Assembly (NCBI GenBank): GCA_965248995.1
Contig: CBDFKY010000014.1
Location: forward strand, 62,001 to 126,000
Length of the DNA stretch: 64,000 bases
Reading direction: 5' to 3'
DNA from: CBDFKY01 sp965248995
GTDB taxonomy: Bacteria; Pseudomonadota; Alphaproteobacteria; Rickettsiales; UBA998
In this document: positions 9,204 through 17,368 of the stretch, piece by piece
Numbering within the stretch: the stretch's first letter is position 1
Layout of the letters: every line of letters begins with the position of its first letter
Program-made: the position numbers and the translations under genes
The notes under the pieces: generated by a model
The model's input: the letters and a program-made list of their open reading frames with translations, nothing else
Databases searched by the model: none
Told to the model about the DNA's origin: nothing

Positions 9204-10241
9204 ATGGACGACCGTTCACACACGCCCTCCCCCTCATCCGCACGGAAAGCGTCGCGGGATCGTCATTTCGACCCTTCCCGTTCCGCCTGGCCGTTGCACT
9301 CCGGCGAACGGGTGCTGGCGGTCTCCGACATGCATTACGGGGTGGTGGGAAGAGAATACATCGCAGGGCGAGGACGTTCGTACTACCGTGAAGCGGATAT
9401 GACGGAAATGCTTACCGAGGCGATGAAACACTCGGAACATCTGGTACTGTGCGGCGATATTTTCGAGACGGTCTACGGCAAGGGGCGGGATAAGGCCGCA
9501 ATGCGTCATCACTACGAGGAAATCGTCGATCAGTGGCTGGAGGCGGCAAGCCATACCGGCTGCCGGATCCATATGCTGATCGGCAACCATGACGACTCTC
9601 CGAAACTTGTCAAAATGCTGGAGCGCAAAGCCGCACGGATGCCGGAACGTTTCACGCTGCATCCGGTCGCGCTCCGGCTCGGCCCGTCTTTGTTCATCCA
9701 TGGGGATATTCCGCTCCGTATGCCGCAATACGACGATATGAGCATCAAGAACCGTTTTCTAGGCCGCGAAAAATTCATGGGACAGCGCATGGTGGAAGGC
9801 CTTCCAGACCGGACGCAGCACTGGGCGGAGGGGCTGGCGAAATTCGCCAACAGCAAAGTGCATTTCATGGCGCAGCGCGTCACCGACCTGATGCGGCATC
9901 CGCAACGCGCCGTCAACCTGTTATATGCGAATCTGCACGATTCCTCCTTGGTCCGTGAGATGGAAACCGCAGACGGAAGCGTGCTGCCGCCGGTGACGGA
10001 CGTCATCTCCGGTCATACCCATATGCAGTATCTGGGACTGCAGGCAAGGGATGAAGAGGGGAATGCCCTCTCCGCCTTACGCTTTCACAATACCGGCACG
10101 GCGGTCGAGCAGAAGCGGTTCCACCCGCTGTTGCTCCGGCTGGATGAACACCGGGCGCTGGAGGTAGAGCCGTTTCCGATCTCGAAACTGCTGCCGCCCC
10201 AACATGACCGGTACCGACAAAGGCCGGCCCTGTCGCGTTGA
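9204..10241 (+). CDS. Calcineurin-type metallophosphoesterase
   Basis: About 345 residues with the complete set of metallophosphoesterase motifs in order: SDMHYG (D-x-H), CGDIFE (GD), GNHDD (GNHD), IHGD and SGHTHM (GHTH). These bind two metal ions. The spacing resembles UDP-diacylglucosamine hydrolases and UPF0104-like relatives, but the substrate cannot be named. No signal peptide or membrane segment is visible, so it is probably cytoplasmic. ATG 9204 is chosen because AGGGA lies 9 bp upstream. In-frame TTG 9150 and ATG 9174 are alternatives. It follows algI by 79 bp and may be independently transcribed. A conserved role in polymer synthesis is not implied. Confidence 0.75.
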   Translation: MDDRSHTPSPSSARKASRDRHFDPSRSAWPLHSGERVLAVSDMHYGVVGREYIAGRGRSYYREADMTEMLTEAMKHSEHLVLCGDIFETVYGKGRDKAAMRHHYEEIVDQWLEAASHTGCRIHMLIGNHDDSPKLVKMLERKAARMPERFTLHPVALRLGPSLFIHGDIPLRMPQYDDMSIKNRFLGREKFMGQRMVEGLPDRTQHWAEGLAKFANSKVHFMAQRVTDLMRHPQRAVNLLYANLHDSSLVREMETADGSVLPPVTDVISGHTHMQYLGLQARDEEGNALSALRFHNTGTAVEQKRFHPLLLRLDEHRALEVEPFPISKLLPPQHDRYRQRPALSR

Positions 10242-10264
10242 CGGGCAGGCATGCACCAGACGGA

Positions 10265-11053
10265 TCAGCGTCCGATGGAACGGTTTTTGACCGGCACAGT
10301 CTCCCCTTCAACGGGCCAGTTGCGGCATGTTTCAAAATTCCTGGCGATACGGTTCATGATAAGGGAAGTGGAAAGGTTGCGGGTATCGACCTCCAGGTCA
10401 TACAGGTTGGAACCGCCTTCGGGTTCACGAAAATGCGCCTGTTCCAGCAGTTTCCGGACGCTTCCGGCATCGGGTTCGACGGAAATATTGACGACGGGCT
10501 GCCTTTCCGGTTCCCAGAAAGAAGCGAGATGCCGGGTGATCAGTGCTTGGCCGTACCCGTGGGACTGGCCGTGGCGGAACTCGGGGTCGATGATCCAGGT
10601 ATCCAGCAATAAGTGCGGCGCGTTCGCCATGTCCGGCTGATCCGCCCGGATGACTTCCTCCGGTTTCAGGCCGACCGCATCGCTGGTTCCGTCGCGCAGA
10701 TGTTCGAAGCCCGCCTTTGAGAGGGGCAGTACGATCGAAACCGCGACGGGCCGCCACTTGCCCTCCGTATCCTTATGATCGAGAATCAGGAATGAATCCG
10801 GGTTCAGCCCGAACCATTTTTTATAGAGCGCATGCCGCGCCGGCCCTTTCAGATCAGGATGCGCCGCGCTGATGGCGTCGTCGTTGTCCGAGAATTCGAC
10901 AAAAGGGGCCAGATCATCCGGTTGCGAATCTTCGCTGTCTTTCTTGACGTTTCTCACTTTGCGGTAACGGTAGTCTTTGCCCATGCCGGGCATGCCCGGA
11001 GCAGGGGGTAATGTGAGGAACGGTTTCAATACCGTAGGAATCTGGTCTGTCAT
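10265..11053 (-). CDS. Probable GNAT-fold acetyltransferase
   Basis: A 262-residue soluble protein. The segment LLLDTWIIDPEFRHGQSHGY followed by GQALITRHL resembles strand 4 and the acetyl-CoA-binding loop of GNAT enzymes, and the later VNISVEPDAGSVRKLLEQAHF resembles their C-terminal part, where a residue N-terminal to a helix contacts CoA. The canonical R/Q-x-x-G-x-G/A loop is weak (HGQSHGYG), so the assignment is moderate. A GAAGGTG ribosome site precedes ATG 11053. It converges with the metallophosphoesterase gene and is not obviously part of an operon. The substrate is unknown. Confidence 0.5.
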   Translation of the reverse strand: MTDQIPTVLKPFLTLPPAPGMPGMGKDYRYRKVRNVKKDSEDSQPDDLAPFVEFSDNDDAISAAHPDLKGPARHALYKKWFGLNPDSFLILDHKDTEGKWRPVAVSIVLPLSKAGFEHLRDGTSDAVGLKPEEVIRADQPDMANAPHLLLDTWIIDPEFRHGQSHGYGQALITRHLASFWEPERQPVVNISVEPDAGSVRKLLEQAHFREPEGGSNLYDLEVDTRNLSTSLIMNRIARNFETCRNWPVEGETVPVKNRSIGR

Positions 11054-11163
11054 AAATAAGCACCTTCACAAACGGGTGTATGGAATGCATGACATAGCAA
11101 TTGACTGCGTCAGTTCCATGACATTCATCTGATTATTTTTCAGGACCATACATTGCCTTTTCA

Positions 11164-12858
11164 TCAGTGTTTCACCATTTCCCGGATCGCCTCATACATA
11201 TCGTCCGACCCGCGCTGGTGGTTTTCCGGCGCGATCAGCATCAGGTCGTGGGAGCTGGGAGAGCGCTGCTTGCTGTCGATATTCATGAAATACGGCGAGA
11301 GGAAACGGGCGCCATGCTTCTGGTGGAATCGCATGGCCGCCAGCGCTGCCCCTTTGCTTTTCCCCATCTGCGTATGGAATTCGGGCATCCCGTAAGGCTT
11401 GCCCGGCGGCAGGTAGCCGAGCAGCTCATCGTTTCGCGTATTGCCGCCGTAGAGCGTCACGCCCGGCATCAGGCGGCTCTGGGTGAAAAAATCCCGGCCC
11501 ACGCCGAACTGGGTTTCGTTCCAGTCCCCGTTCATCCAGGGAGGGATCTGGTAGTTATAAAGTTTCGCGGACGGAAACCCGGCGGCGCGGAACGGTTCGG
11601 CCATCCAGTCCACGCGGTGGACGATCTGGGCGGCCCGCCACTCCATCCAGGCCCGAACCAGGGGACGATAGCGCACGTTGACGGGCGTGGCGTCGCCGTG
11701 ATCCACGTACCCGCGTCCGAGTGCCGGCGGAAGGGAAGCGAGCGGCGGCGGGACGGCGGAGGTTTCCCGCCGGGGAGCTTTTCCTACCCGCAGCAGGCGG
11801 TGACCGTTTTCCAGCGCATAGCGCGATCCGTTGCTTTCCACCACCACCTGAAGGTCATAGGTTCCCGGCGGCCAGTCGCTGAAATCGACGTCGAAGCGAA
11901 ACCCGCAGTTGGGATCGTTGATTTCCGGCACCGCCTCATAGACATCCAGCCGGTTGAGCGAAGGGACGGTGCGTGCGGTTGCCACCCCGTCCTTCAGCAG
12001 TACCAGTTGCTGCCCTGCGGTCGCCGGGCAGTACCAGCCGAACAGGGGATAGGTGCCCCATTCATAGGCAGACGGCGCCAGGGTGCGCACCTGTTCTGGG
12101 GCTTCATTGATGGCGCTTCCCGGATGCGCGGCGAGCCAGACGTGAAAATCATGAAGGGCCCCATCGCTGAAATCGGTGAAGCGGGCCCGCTCGAACCGTC
12201 CCGTGCCGCCGAAGAAATCCTCGAACAGCTCATGCGTCTCACCGTTGAAGGTATAGGCCACCACCAGCTCCGGATGCGCCTTCTCCAGCCGGGCGAACGC
12301 CTTGGCCATGACCTCCAGCGCGGCGCGCATCGCCCGCACGTGCGGCAGCTTCCCGTCTGTCGAGAGCGTGAAAGGAGCAAGGAAATGGCGGAAATAGCGT
12401 TCATTAACCGCAGACCCGTCCGCGTAGCGCATGACGGCATCGGGGTTTTTCAGCAGGAACTGTGCGTATGCCCCGTTACCGGCGAAATGGTTGGCGATGA
12501 AGCCGATGACGGCGGGCCGCTTCAGGGCGATGATCCTCTCCACGATTCTGTCGATCTGGCCGGAATCCACCACCCAGATTCCGTTTTTGTCTTGAAAATA
12601 ATCATAGAGATTGAGAGCGAAACTATAGCCCAGCCGCACGTGACCTTTCGCGCCGCCCGGCTCCAGCCCGTCAAGCAGCGCCAGCAACCGCCGGTTTTGT
12701 TCCCCATCGAGCAGGTCGTTGCCTTGAACCACCGGCGTGATGAAAAACGGCGCGGCGGCAGCGATCTGCAACTGCCTGAGGCCAAGTGCGGCAACTACGC
12801 AATATAGTACGGCAATGGCCAGGATAACGTAGCGGATGAGTGGGCGTTCAAGCAGCAT
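11164..12858 (-). CDS. Membrane-anchored protein, possibly a glycosidase-like TIM barrel
   Basis: A 564-residue protein with one N-terminal transmembrane helix (residues 9-30) and a large extracytoplasmic part. I do not recognise the family with certainty. The order of segments resembles a TIM-barrel glycosidase: a VIGFIANHF strand, an AYTFNGETHE segment with an acidic residue at a strand end, a central beta-sandwich-like part (about 330-380), then GMPEFHTQMG near the C-terminus with another exposed Glu. Two carboxylates placed like this would suit a retaining hydrolase of the GH42 kind, but this is inference. Its nearness to the alginate genes would suit a role in polysaccharide turnover. 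A structure prediction would settle the fold. Confidence 0.45.
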   Translation of the reverse strand: MLLERPLIRYVILAIAVLYCVVAALGLRQLQIAAAAPFFITPVVQGNDLLDGEQNRRLLALLDGLEPGGAKGHVRLGYSFALNLYDYFQDKNGIWVVDSGQIDRIVERIIALKRPAVIGFIANHFAGNGAYAQFLLKNPDAVMRYADGSAVNERYFRHFLAPFTLSTDGKLPHVRAMRAALEVMAKAFARLEKAHPELVVAYTFNGETHELFEDFFGGTGRFERARFTDFSDGALHDFHVWLAAHPGSAINEAPEQVRTLAPSAYEWGTYPLFGWYCPATAGQQLVLLKDGVATARTVPSLNRLDVYEAVPEINDPNCGFRFDVDFSDWPPGTYDLQVVVESNGSRYALENGHRLLRVGKAPRRETSAVPPPLASLPPALGRGYVDHGDATPVNVRYRPLVRAWMEWRAAQIVHRVDWMAEPFRAAGFPSAKLYNYQIPPWMNGDWNETQFGVGRDFFTQSRLMPGVTLYGGNTRNDELLGYLPPGKPYGMPEFHTQMGKSKGAALAAMRFHQKHGARFLSPYFMNIDSKQRSPSSHDLMLIAPENHQRGSDDMYEAIREMVKH

Positions 12859-12889
12859 TCCTCGTTTTTAGCGTGCGAGATGCGGCTTG

Positions 12890-13252
12890 TCACCCCTCAT
12901 AAATCTCTATCGGCACTCCGTCCGGATCTTGAAAAAAGAAAAAACGCCTGTCCGTGGCGTCATCCTTACGGATCGCTTCCGGTTCCAGCACATGGGAGAC
13001 GATGTAGGCATGGAATGCCTCCACGTCCCTCACCGCAAAGGCGAGATGACGCAGGCCGCAGGCTTCCGGGTAAGAAGGCCGGGGCGGGGAAGCGGGAAAG
13101 GAAAACAGTTCGATCTGCCCGCCGCCCGGAATGGCGAGGTTGAGCTTCCACGAATCCCGCCCGGCGCGGTATTCCTCCGCGATGACGCCCAGGCCCAGGA
13201 TGTCGGTATAAAATAATTTGGAAACGGTGTAGTCGGCGCAGATAATCGCCAC
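12890..13252 (-). CDS. Glyoxalase/VOC-superfamily protein
   Basis: About 120 residues forming a single VOC module of paired beta-alpha-beta-beta-beta units: VSKLFYTDILGLGV near the start, GLRHLAFAVRDVEAF at the second unit, and FFFQDPDGVPIEIYE at the end, the classic C-terminal motif with a metal-ligand Glu. The frame begins at GTG 13252, but homologues normally start about five residues earlier with an L-x-H-H-I/V-A-I-I strand. The upstream frame here reads LTLHHVAIIC, so a non-AUG start (CTG near 13267) is likely and the N-terminal metal His is probably retained. VOC members include glyoxalase I and dioxygenases. The substrate is unknown. Confidence 0.75.
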   Translation of the reverse strand: MAIICADYTVSKLFYTDILGLGVIAEEYRAGRDSWKLNLAIPGGGQIELFSFPASPPRPSYPEACGLRHLAFAVRDVEAFHAYIVSHVLEPEAIRKDDATDRRFFFFQDPDGVPIEIYEG

Positions 13253-13302
13253 GTGATGGAGCGTCAGTTTCTCAGGCGGCAGGGATGCCGGACGGGAGAT
13301 GA

Positions 13303-13449
13303 TTACGGTCCGTCCGTTGCGGCGGCTGAAGGCACGCCGCCGTCATAATAATCCATGTTGTCCCAGGAAGCGTATTGATAGGTACGGGTAGTACCGCCGC
13401 AGGCAGTGACCGTGACCGAACAAAGCAGAAGCAACATTACGCGTACCAT
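13303..13449 (-). CDS. Tiny 48-residue lipoprotein
   Basis: ATG 13449 opens a short frame beginning MVRVMLLLLCSVTVTACGG with a lipoprotein signal and lipobox VTAC (Cys17), followed by a Tyr- and Asp-rich tail. The next gene on the strand (VOC protein) starts about 50 bp downstream. Tiny entericidin-like or anonymous lipoproteins of this kind are common. No specific function can be given. A GGAAAGAACCT stretch upstream may be the ribosome site. Confidence 0.55.
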   Translation of the reverse strand: MVRVMLLLLCSVTVTACGGTTRTYQYASWDNMDYYDGGVPSAAATDGP

Positions 13450-13670
13450 AGGTTCTTTCCATCAACATCAATTAACATGGAGTGATGATGCGGGAAGAAT
13501 GCATAGGCGCGCAAGTGGAACCATGCGTTTTATGCATAATCTTCATGCAACCGTCACATTTCTTGTAAAGAAGCGGTAAAATACAGGGGGATATGGAGGA
13601 ATGAGGGTGGATTTTGAGGGAAGTAGCGGATATGGTAGGAGGTGTTTTACAGGAAAGAAACAAAACACCG

Positions 13671-14474
13671 ATGCACATGCTGTTTATTGATGAGAGTGGG
13701 AGGTTGCTACCACCCAATAAAAATGAAACTAAACATTTTGTGTTGGGTGGCGTGGTTATCCCTGAATTAATCTGGTCGAAACTGGCGGCAGACCTACTCT
13801 CCCTTAAAAATAAATACCATGTTCAGGGCGAGATTAAATGGCGATATTTTGCCCCAAACAGTGATCGTCCTGAAAATACGCTCAGGCATATTCCCTTACC
13901 TGAGAGGAATATTTTACGGACAGAGATTTTTCAGGCGTTATCTCAATATCCCAGTATAAAAGTGATATATACTGTTGCAGATGTAGAGAGCTTATTTAAG
14001 GCAATTGATTTTGGTGCCCTAATTCACAATGAACAAAAAAAATGGAAAGAAATTCTTCCTTCCCATATCTACCATGCAAGTTACTGCGGTTTAGTGCATA
14101 ATTTTCAATTACATTTAGAAAATCTAGCATCCGAAACTGGTCAGGAAATCAATGGGCTGGTTGTCTGTGACCATAGAAATCCCCATGAAGATGCTGCGCT
14201 ACGGGAGCTACATCAAGAGCTTATTAGCATGAGTCATCTTCATCTTTTCCCAGAATTATATTCAGGAGAAAATGCAATGCCTGCAGAAGAAATGCTTTTA
14301 ATACCTGCACTTTGTGCGAATTTTATTGAAGGTCTTTTTCTTGCGCCCTCCCATCATAGCGTGGGTATTCAGTTCGCGGATATGGTAGCAGGTGCGGTAT
14401 TCAGGAAATATGAGAAGGGCGATGATGGTTTCTATTCACACATAGAAAAACTTGTTTTCAAGCCACCATCGTAA
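13671..14474 (+). CDS. DUF3800-domain protein, AT-rich, probably acquired
   Basis: A 267-residue protein starting MHMLFIDESG, the signature N-terminus of DUF3800, whose acidic residues resemble an RNase H-like fold. The C-terminal GIQFADMVAGAVFRKYEK is the conserved closing motif. An HNEQKK/HASY segment and VVCDHRNPHED lie between. DUF3800 genes are often found near mobile or defence loci, but their activity is not established. The gene is clearly AT-richer than its neighbours and has no operon partner, suggesting transfer. An upstream in-frame extension to TTG 13614 exists. That region instead looks like a fragment of a second DUF3800 C-terminus, so ATG 13671 is preferred. Confidence 0.78.
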   Translation: MHMLFIDESGRLLPPNKNETKHFVLGGVVIPELIWSKLAADLLSLKNKYHVQGEIKWRYFAPNSDRPENTLRHIPLPERNILRTEIFQALSQYPSIKVIYTVADVESLFKAIDFGALIHNEQKKWKEILPSHIYHASYCGLVHNFQLHLENLASETGQEINGLVVCDHRNPHEDAALRELHQELISMSHLHLFPELYSGENAMPAEEMLLIPALCANFIEGLFLAPSHHSVGIQFADMVAGAVFRKYEKGDDGFYSHIEKLVFKPPS

Positions 14475-14484
14475 AGTGCAATGA

Positions 14485-14537
14485 CGTCGGGTTGGAAGTT
14501 TCCTCCCAAGCCTACGATACGAGACGTAGTCCCGACG
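14485..14537 (+). promoter_or_regulatory. Inverted repeat in the pyrC leader
   Basis: CGTCGGG at 14485-14491 pairs with CCCGACG at 14531-14537 around a 39-nt interior with further pairing potential. It lies between the DUF3800 stop and the pyrC start, 45 bp before the pyrC ATG. It has no T-run, so it is not a simple terminator. It could be a leader structure of pyrC or a remnant repeat. Confidence 0.35.
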
Positions 14538-14581
14538 CAGTACTAACATAACATACTTAACCACCTCAGGGAAGCATTTTT

Positions 14582-15913
14582 ATGAACCAATCCACCTTCA
14601 CCCGCCCCACCTGGTCACGCAGCCCTTCGCGGAAAACCGCCTATGTCAACGCCCGCGTGATGGATCCGGCAACCGCTCTGGATACGAAAGGATACGTCCT
14701 GACCGCCGGCGACACCATCATCGAGGTCGGCAAAGGGAATTTCGACGAAAACGGCACCCATGACTTCGAACTCGTCGATTGCGCGGGCCACGTCCTCGCC
14801 CCCGGCCTGCTCGACATCCAGGTGCATTTCCGGGAGCCGGGCTTCGAATATAAGGAGACGATCGAAACCGGCAGCAAAAGCGCCGCGGCGGGGGGCGTGA
14901 CGACGGTCGCCTGCATGCCCAACACGAAGCCGCCGCTGGACGATCCTTCGCTCATCAGCTTCATCCATCAGCGCGCCCGTGAGACGGCCTACGTCAACGT
15001 CCGGACTTACGGCTGCATCTCCCGCGCCATGAAAGGCGAGGAGCTGACCGAGATGGGGCTGATGGTGGAAGCGGGCGCGGTCGGCTTCACCGACGACGGG
15101 CTGCCGCTGATGAACGCCGGCCTGATGCGCTCGGCGCTGACTTACGCGAAAGATCTCGGCGTGCCGATCGCCCAGCACGCGGAGGACCTGCACCTGTCCG
15201 CCGGGGGCTGCATGAACGAGGGAGCGGTCTCGGCGCGGCTCGGCGTGAAAGGCATCCCCAACGCCGCGGAAGCGGTGATGGTGGAGCGCGACATCCTGCT
15301 CAGTGAGCTGACCGGCGGCCAGTACCACGTCCTGCATATCTCCACCCACGAGGCGATCGAGGCGGTGCGCCGCGCTAAAGCGAAAGGGCTGAAGGTAACG
15401 GCGGAAGCGGCGCCCCACCATTTCACCCTGACGGACGAAGCGGTCGCCGATTACCGCACGTTTTCCAAGATGAACCCGCCGCTCAGGGCGGAACGCGACC
15501 GCCTCGCCATCATCGAGGGGCTGAAGGACGGTACCATCGACGCCATCGCCACCGACCACGCACCGCACGACGCGGAGAGCAAGGATGTTCCGCTGAGCCA
15601 GGCGAGTTTCGGAATCGTCGGGCTGGAAGCGATGCTGCCGCTGTCCTTAAGCCTGTATCACCGCGGCGAGATGCCGCTGATGCAGGTGCTGGCCGCGATG
15701 ACGTACAAACCGGCGGACATCATCCATGTGGAATCAGGCCGCCTGAAGAAAGGGGCGCGGGCCGACCTGGTGCTGATCGACCTGGAGACGGCATGGGTAA
15801 TGCAGAACGCCGCGTTCGCCAGCAAATCCAAGAATTCTCCGTTCGACGGGATGAAGGTGAAGGGCCGCGCGGTACGCACGGTGGTGGGAGGGGAAACGGT
15901 GTTCCGGCTGTAA
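14582..15913 (+). CDS. pyrC: Dihydroorotase, class I
   Basis: A 443-residue amidohydrolase that closes carbamoyl-aspartate to dihydroorotate in pyrimidine synthesis. Visible are the LLDIQVHFREPG metal site, the MPNTKPP motif that binds substrate, HAED and VLHIST with metal-ligand His residues, and IATDHAPHD with the catalytic Asp. In most class I enzymes the first motif is D-x-H-x-H. Here the first His is Gln, a variant I recall from alphaproteobacterial dihydroorotases with the D-x-Q-V-H-F-R-E-P-G form, so it is probably active. The start is supported by CAGGGA upstream. No aspartate transcarbamoylase gene adjoins it here. Confidence 0.88.
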   Translation: MNQSTFTRPTWSRSPSRKTAYVNARVMDPATALDTKGYVLTAGDTIIEVGKGNFDENGTHDFELVDCAGHVLAPGLLDIQVHFREPGFEYKETIETGSKSAAAGGVTTVACMPNTKPPLDDPSLISFIHQRARETAYVNVRTYGCISRAMKGEELTEMGLMVEAGAVGFTDDGLPLMNAGLMRSALTYAKDLGVPIAQHAEDLHLSAGGCMNEGAVSARLGVKGIPNAAEAVMVERDILLSELTGGQYHVLHISTHEAIEAVRRAKAKGLKVTAEAAPHHFTLTDEAVADYRTFSKMNPPLRAERDRLAIIEGLKDGTIDAIATDHAPHDAESKDVPLSQASFGIVGLEAMLPLSLSLYHRGEMPLMQVLAAMTYKPADIIHVESGRLKKGARADLVLIDLETAWVMQNAAFASKSKNSPFDGMKVKGRAVRTVVGGETVFRL

Positions 15914-16007
15914 TGGCCGGGTGACAGGCAGATAACAGGCTTACTTATTTTCGGGGACCAGTCGTTTACGCGGTACGTCAACCGCAGCGGCCCGGTGTTG
16001 AGCCCTT

Positions 16008-16124
16008 TATAGTCATTCCGATTAAAAACCGTACGGTTTTAATCGGATAAAGTGACTATAACCATATAATTTATAGTGTTTTTAACCGAAAATTTTCGTA
16101 CGAAAATTATTTGGAAACACTATA
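16008..16124 (-). repeat. Bipartite palindromic element, copy A
   Basis: A 117-bp unit bounded by TATA on both sides and made of two different hairpins centred on ACCGTACGGT and TTCGTACGAA, joined by an AT-rich linker. It is shown here in the orientation opposite to the copies at 49.6, 53.6 and 55.7 kb. It lies intergenically after pyrC. The stretch 15914-16235 otherwise holds no gene that I can support. Confidence 0.9.
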
Positions 16125-16235
16125 TCTCCTCAATGCGCCGCATATGTCCTTATAAAGCGATGCTTCACATCCTGTTGTTTTTTACCGGATACCGGCGTCC
16201 GCCTGTATGACAACCTCTAACATTCCGCTAAGGAA

Positions 16236-16745
16236 TCACAACGCCTGCCCGTTGATAATGACGGGATTGACCACCATCCCCTGTGGCACCGACTCACGCG
16301 CCGTCGTTCCCGGATAAGGGGCCTGGCGCTGGACGAGCGCCTGCTGTTTCAGGTTGAGCTCGATACCGTCGAGAAACTGCCCGTAGCGCTGCACGTGCGC
16401 CGCGTTCAGCGATTCCTGCTGCTGGCCGGACATCAGGCCGAGGACCGTACCGCCGACCGCTCCGACCACCGCGCCGGCGATTCTGGAACTGGAAAAAGCG
16501 GCGCCTACCAGCGACCCTCCGGCGGCGAACAGCGCCACCGCGCGCGGGTCCGTACTGGCGACTGGCACCGGATTCTCCTGTTTATATTCATAATAACTCG
16601 GCAGTTCCACGCCGTATTTCTTCTGCAGGTACCCGACCCGCTGCTCCAGTTCCTGTACGCCCTGCATGGCGTTCATCTGCATCTGGTTGGCGCGGATATT
16701 CCGGCCGTTCTCGATATGCATGTAGGTATCGAACAGATCACTCAT
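16236..16745 (-). CDS. Hypothetical protein with Gly/Ala-rich hydrophobic segment
   Basis: A 169-residue protein of unrecognised family. The first 60 residues are helical and Gln/Met-rich with coiled-coil character (QELEQRVGYLQKKYGVE). A small-residue hydrophobic stretch at about residues 70-105 (AGGSLVGAAF...GAVVGAVGGTVLGLMSG) resembles glycine-zipper membrane segments. The C-terminus is polar and Gln-rich. There is no signal peptide. Similar glycine-zipper proteins associate with membranes, but no role can be assigned. It stands alone between two palindromic repeats on the minus strand. Confidence 0.6.
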   Translation of the reverse strand: MSDLFDTYMHIENGRNIRANQMQMNAMQGVQELEQRVGYLQKKYGVELPSYYEYKQENPVPVASTDPRAVALFAAGGSLVGAAFSSSRIAGAVVGAVGGTVLGLMSGQQQESLNAAHVQRYGQFLDGIELNLKQQALVQRQAPYPGTTARESVPQGMVVNPVIINGQAL

Positions 16746-16843
16746 AGGACGCTTCGCTTATGTTTTAAGAATAATGACCTTATCTTATCAAAATCCGGCA
16801 ATTACCACCAATGATAGTTTGATGACATTTTATTATAGAGTCG

Positions 16844-16887
16844 TTTCGCTTGAAAATATCCCATTTTACAAGTGAAACGACTCTATA
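16844..16887. repeat. Short palindrome with TATA ends
   Basis: A 44-bp near-perfect inverted repeat running from TATAGAGTCGTTTC to GAAACGACTCTATA. It shares the TATAG outer ends of the bipartite elements but has a single hairpin, and looks like a related miniature element. It lies between 16745 and 16913. Confidence 0.75.
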
Positions 16888-16912
16888 ATTACCTTGAGCC
16901 CGCACCATCGAA

Positions 16913-17356
16913 CTATTGCGCAATATCCGGCACCACCAGCGACACCAGATTTTCGAGCGACTGCTGCCAGCCGAGATAGCAGGCTTCCACCGGGATGGCG
17001 TCGGGTATGCCCGATTGCGTAATGTGCAGCTCCGTGCCGACGGAGACGGCCTTCAGCGTCACTGTCACCGTCATTTCGCCGGGCAGGTGGGGATCGTCGA
17101 ACCGGTCCGTATAGATCAGGCGCTGATACGGCACCAGTTCGGTGTATTCCCCGCCGAAAGAATGGGTCTGGCCGTTGGTGAAATTGCGGAACGACATGCG
17201 GAACGTCCCTCCGACGTTCGCTTCCATATGATGGACGGTGCAGGTAAAGCCGTGCGGCGAAAGCCATTTCGCCATCGCGTCCGGCTCGATGAAGGCGCGG
17301 TAGATTTTCTCGGGCGTGGTCGGCAGTATGCGGTGTAGCGTGACGGTATTCGGCAT
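16913..17356 (-). CDS. SRPBCC/AHSA1-family protein
   Basis: 147 residues with the START-like fold of the Aha1-C-terminal-like family: LHRILPTTPEKIYRAFIEPD at the N-terminus, MAKWLSPHGF, an internal antiparallel sheet with YTEL...LIYTDRF, and a C-terminal helix with GWQQSLENL. Members bind hydrophobic ligands or act as chaperone-related proteins of unknown substrate. It begins 12 bp after the stop of the large AsmA-like gene on the same strand, so the two are probably cotranscribed. No regulatory feature is evident. Confidence 0.82.
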   Translation of the reverse strand: MPNTVTLHRILPTTPEKIYRAFIEPDAMAKWLSPHGFTCTVHHMEANVGGTFRMSFRNFTNGQTHSFGGEYTELVPYQRLIYTDRFDDPHLPGEMTVTVTLKAVSVGTELHITQSGIPDAIPVEACYLGWQQSLENLVSLVVPDIAQ

Positions 17357-17368
17357 GGTTTTTCCTTT

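Noticed and set aside
11167..12807. Plus-strand open frame of 546 codons opposite the membrane-anchored protein
   Set aside because: Composition is typical of antisense reading (Arg/His/Gly-rich), no signal or domain, and the minus-strand frame has a proper membrane anchor.
14475..14581. pyrC leader considered as a riboswitch or pyrimidine attenuator
   Set aside because: Only one hairpin is clear, with no T-run, leader peptide or known riboswitch core.
15914..16007. Possible gene fragment (reading IFGDQSFTRYVNRSGPVLSP) ending in element A
   Set aside because: Too short, no start, and no recognised family; may be chance.
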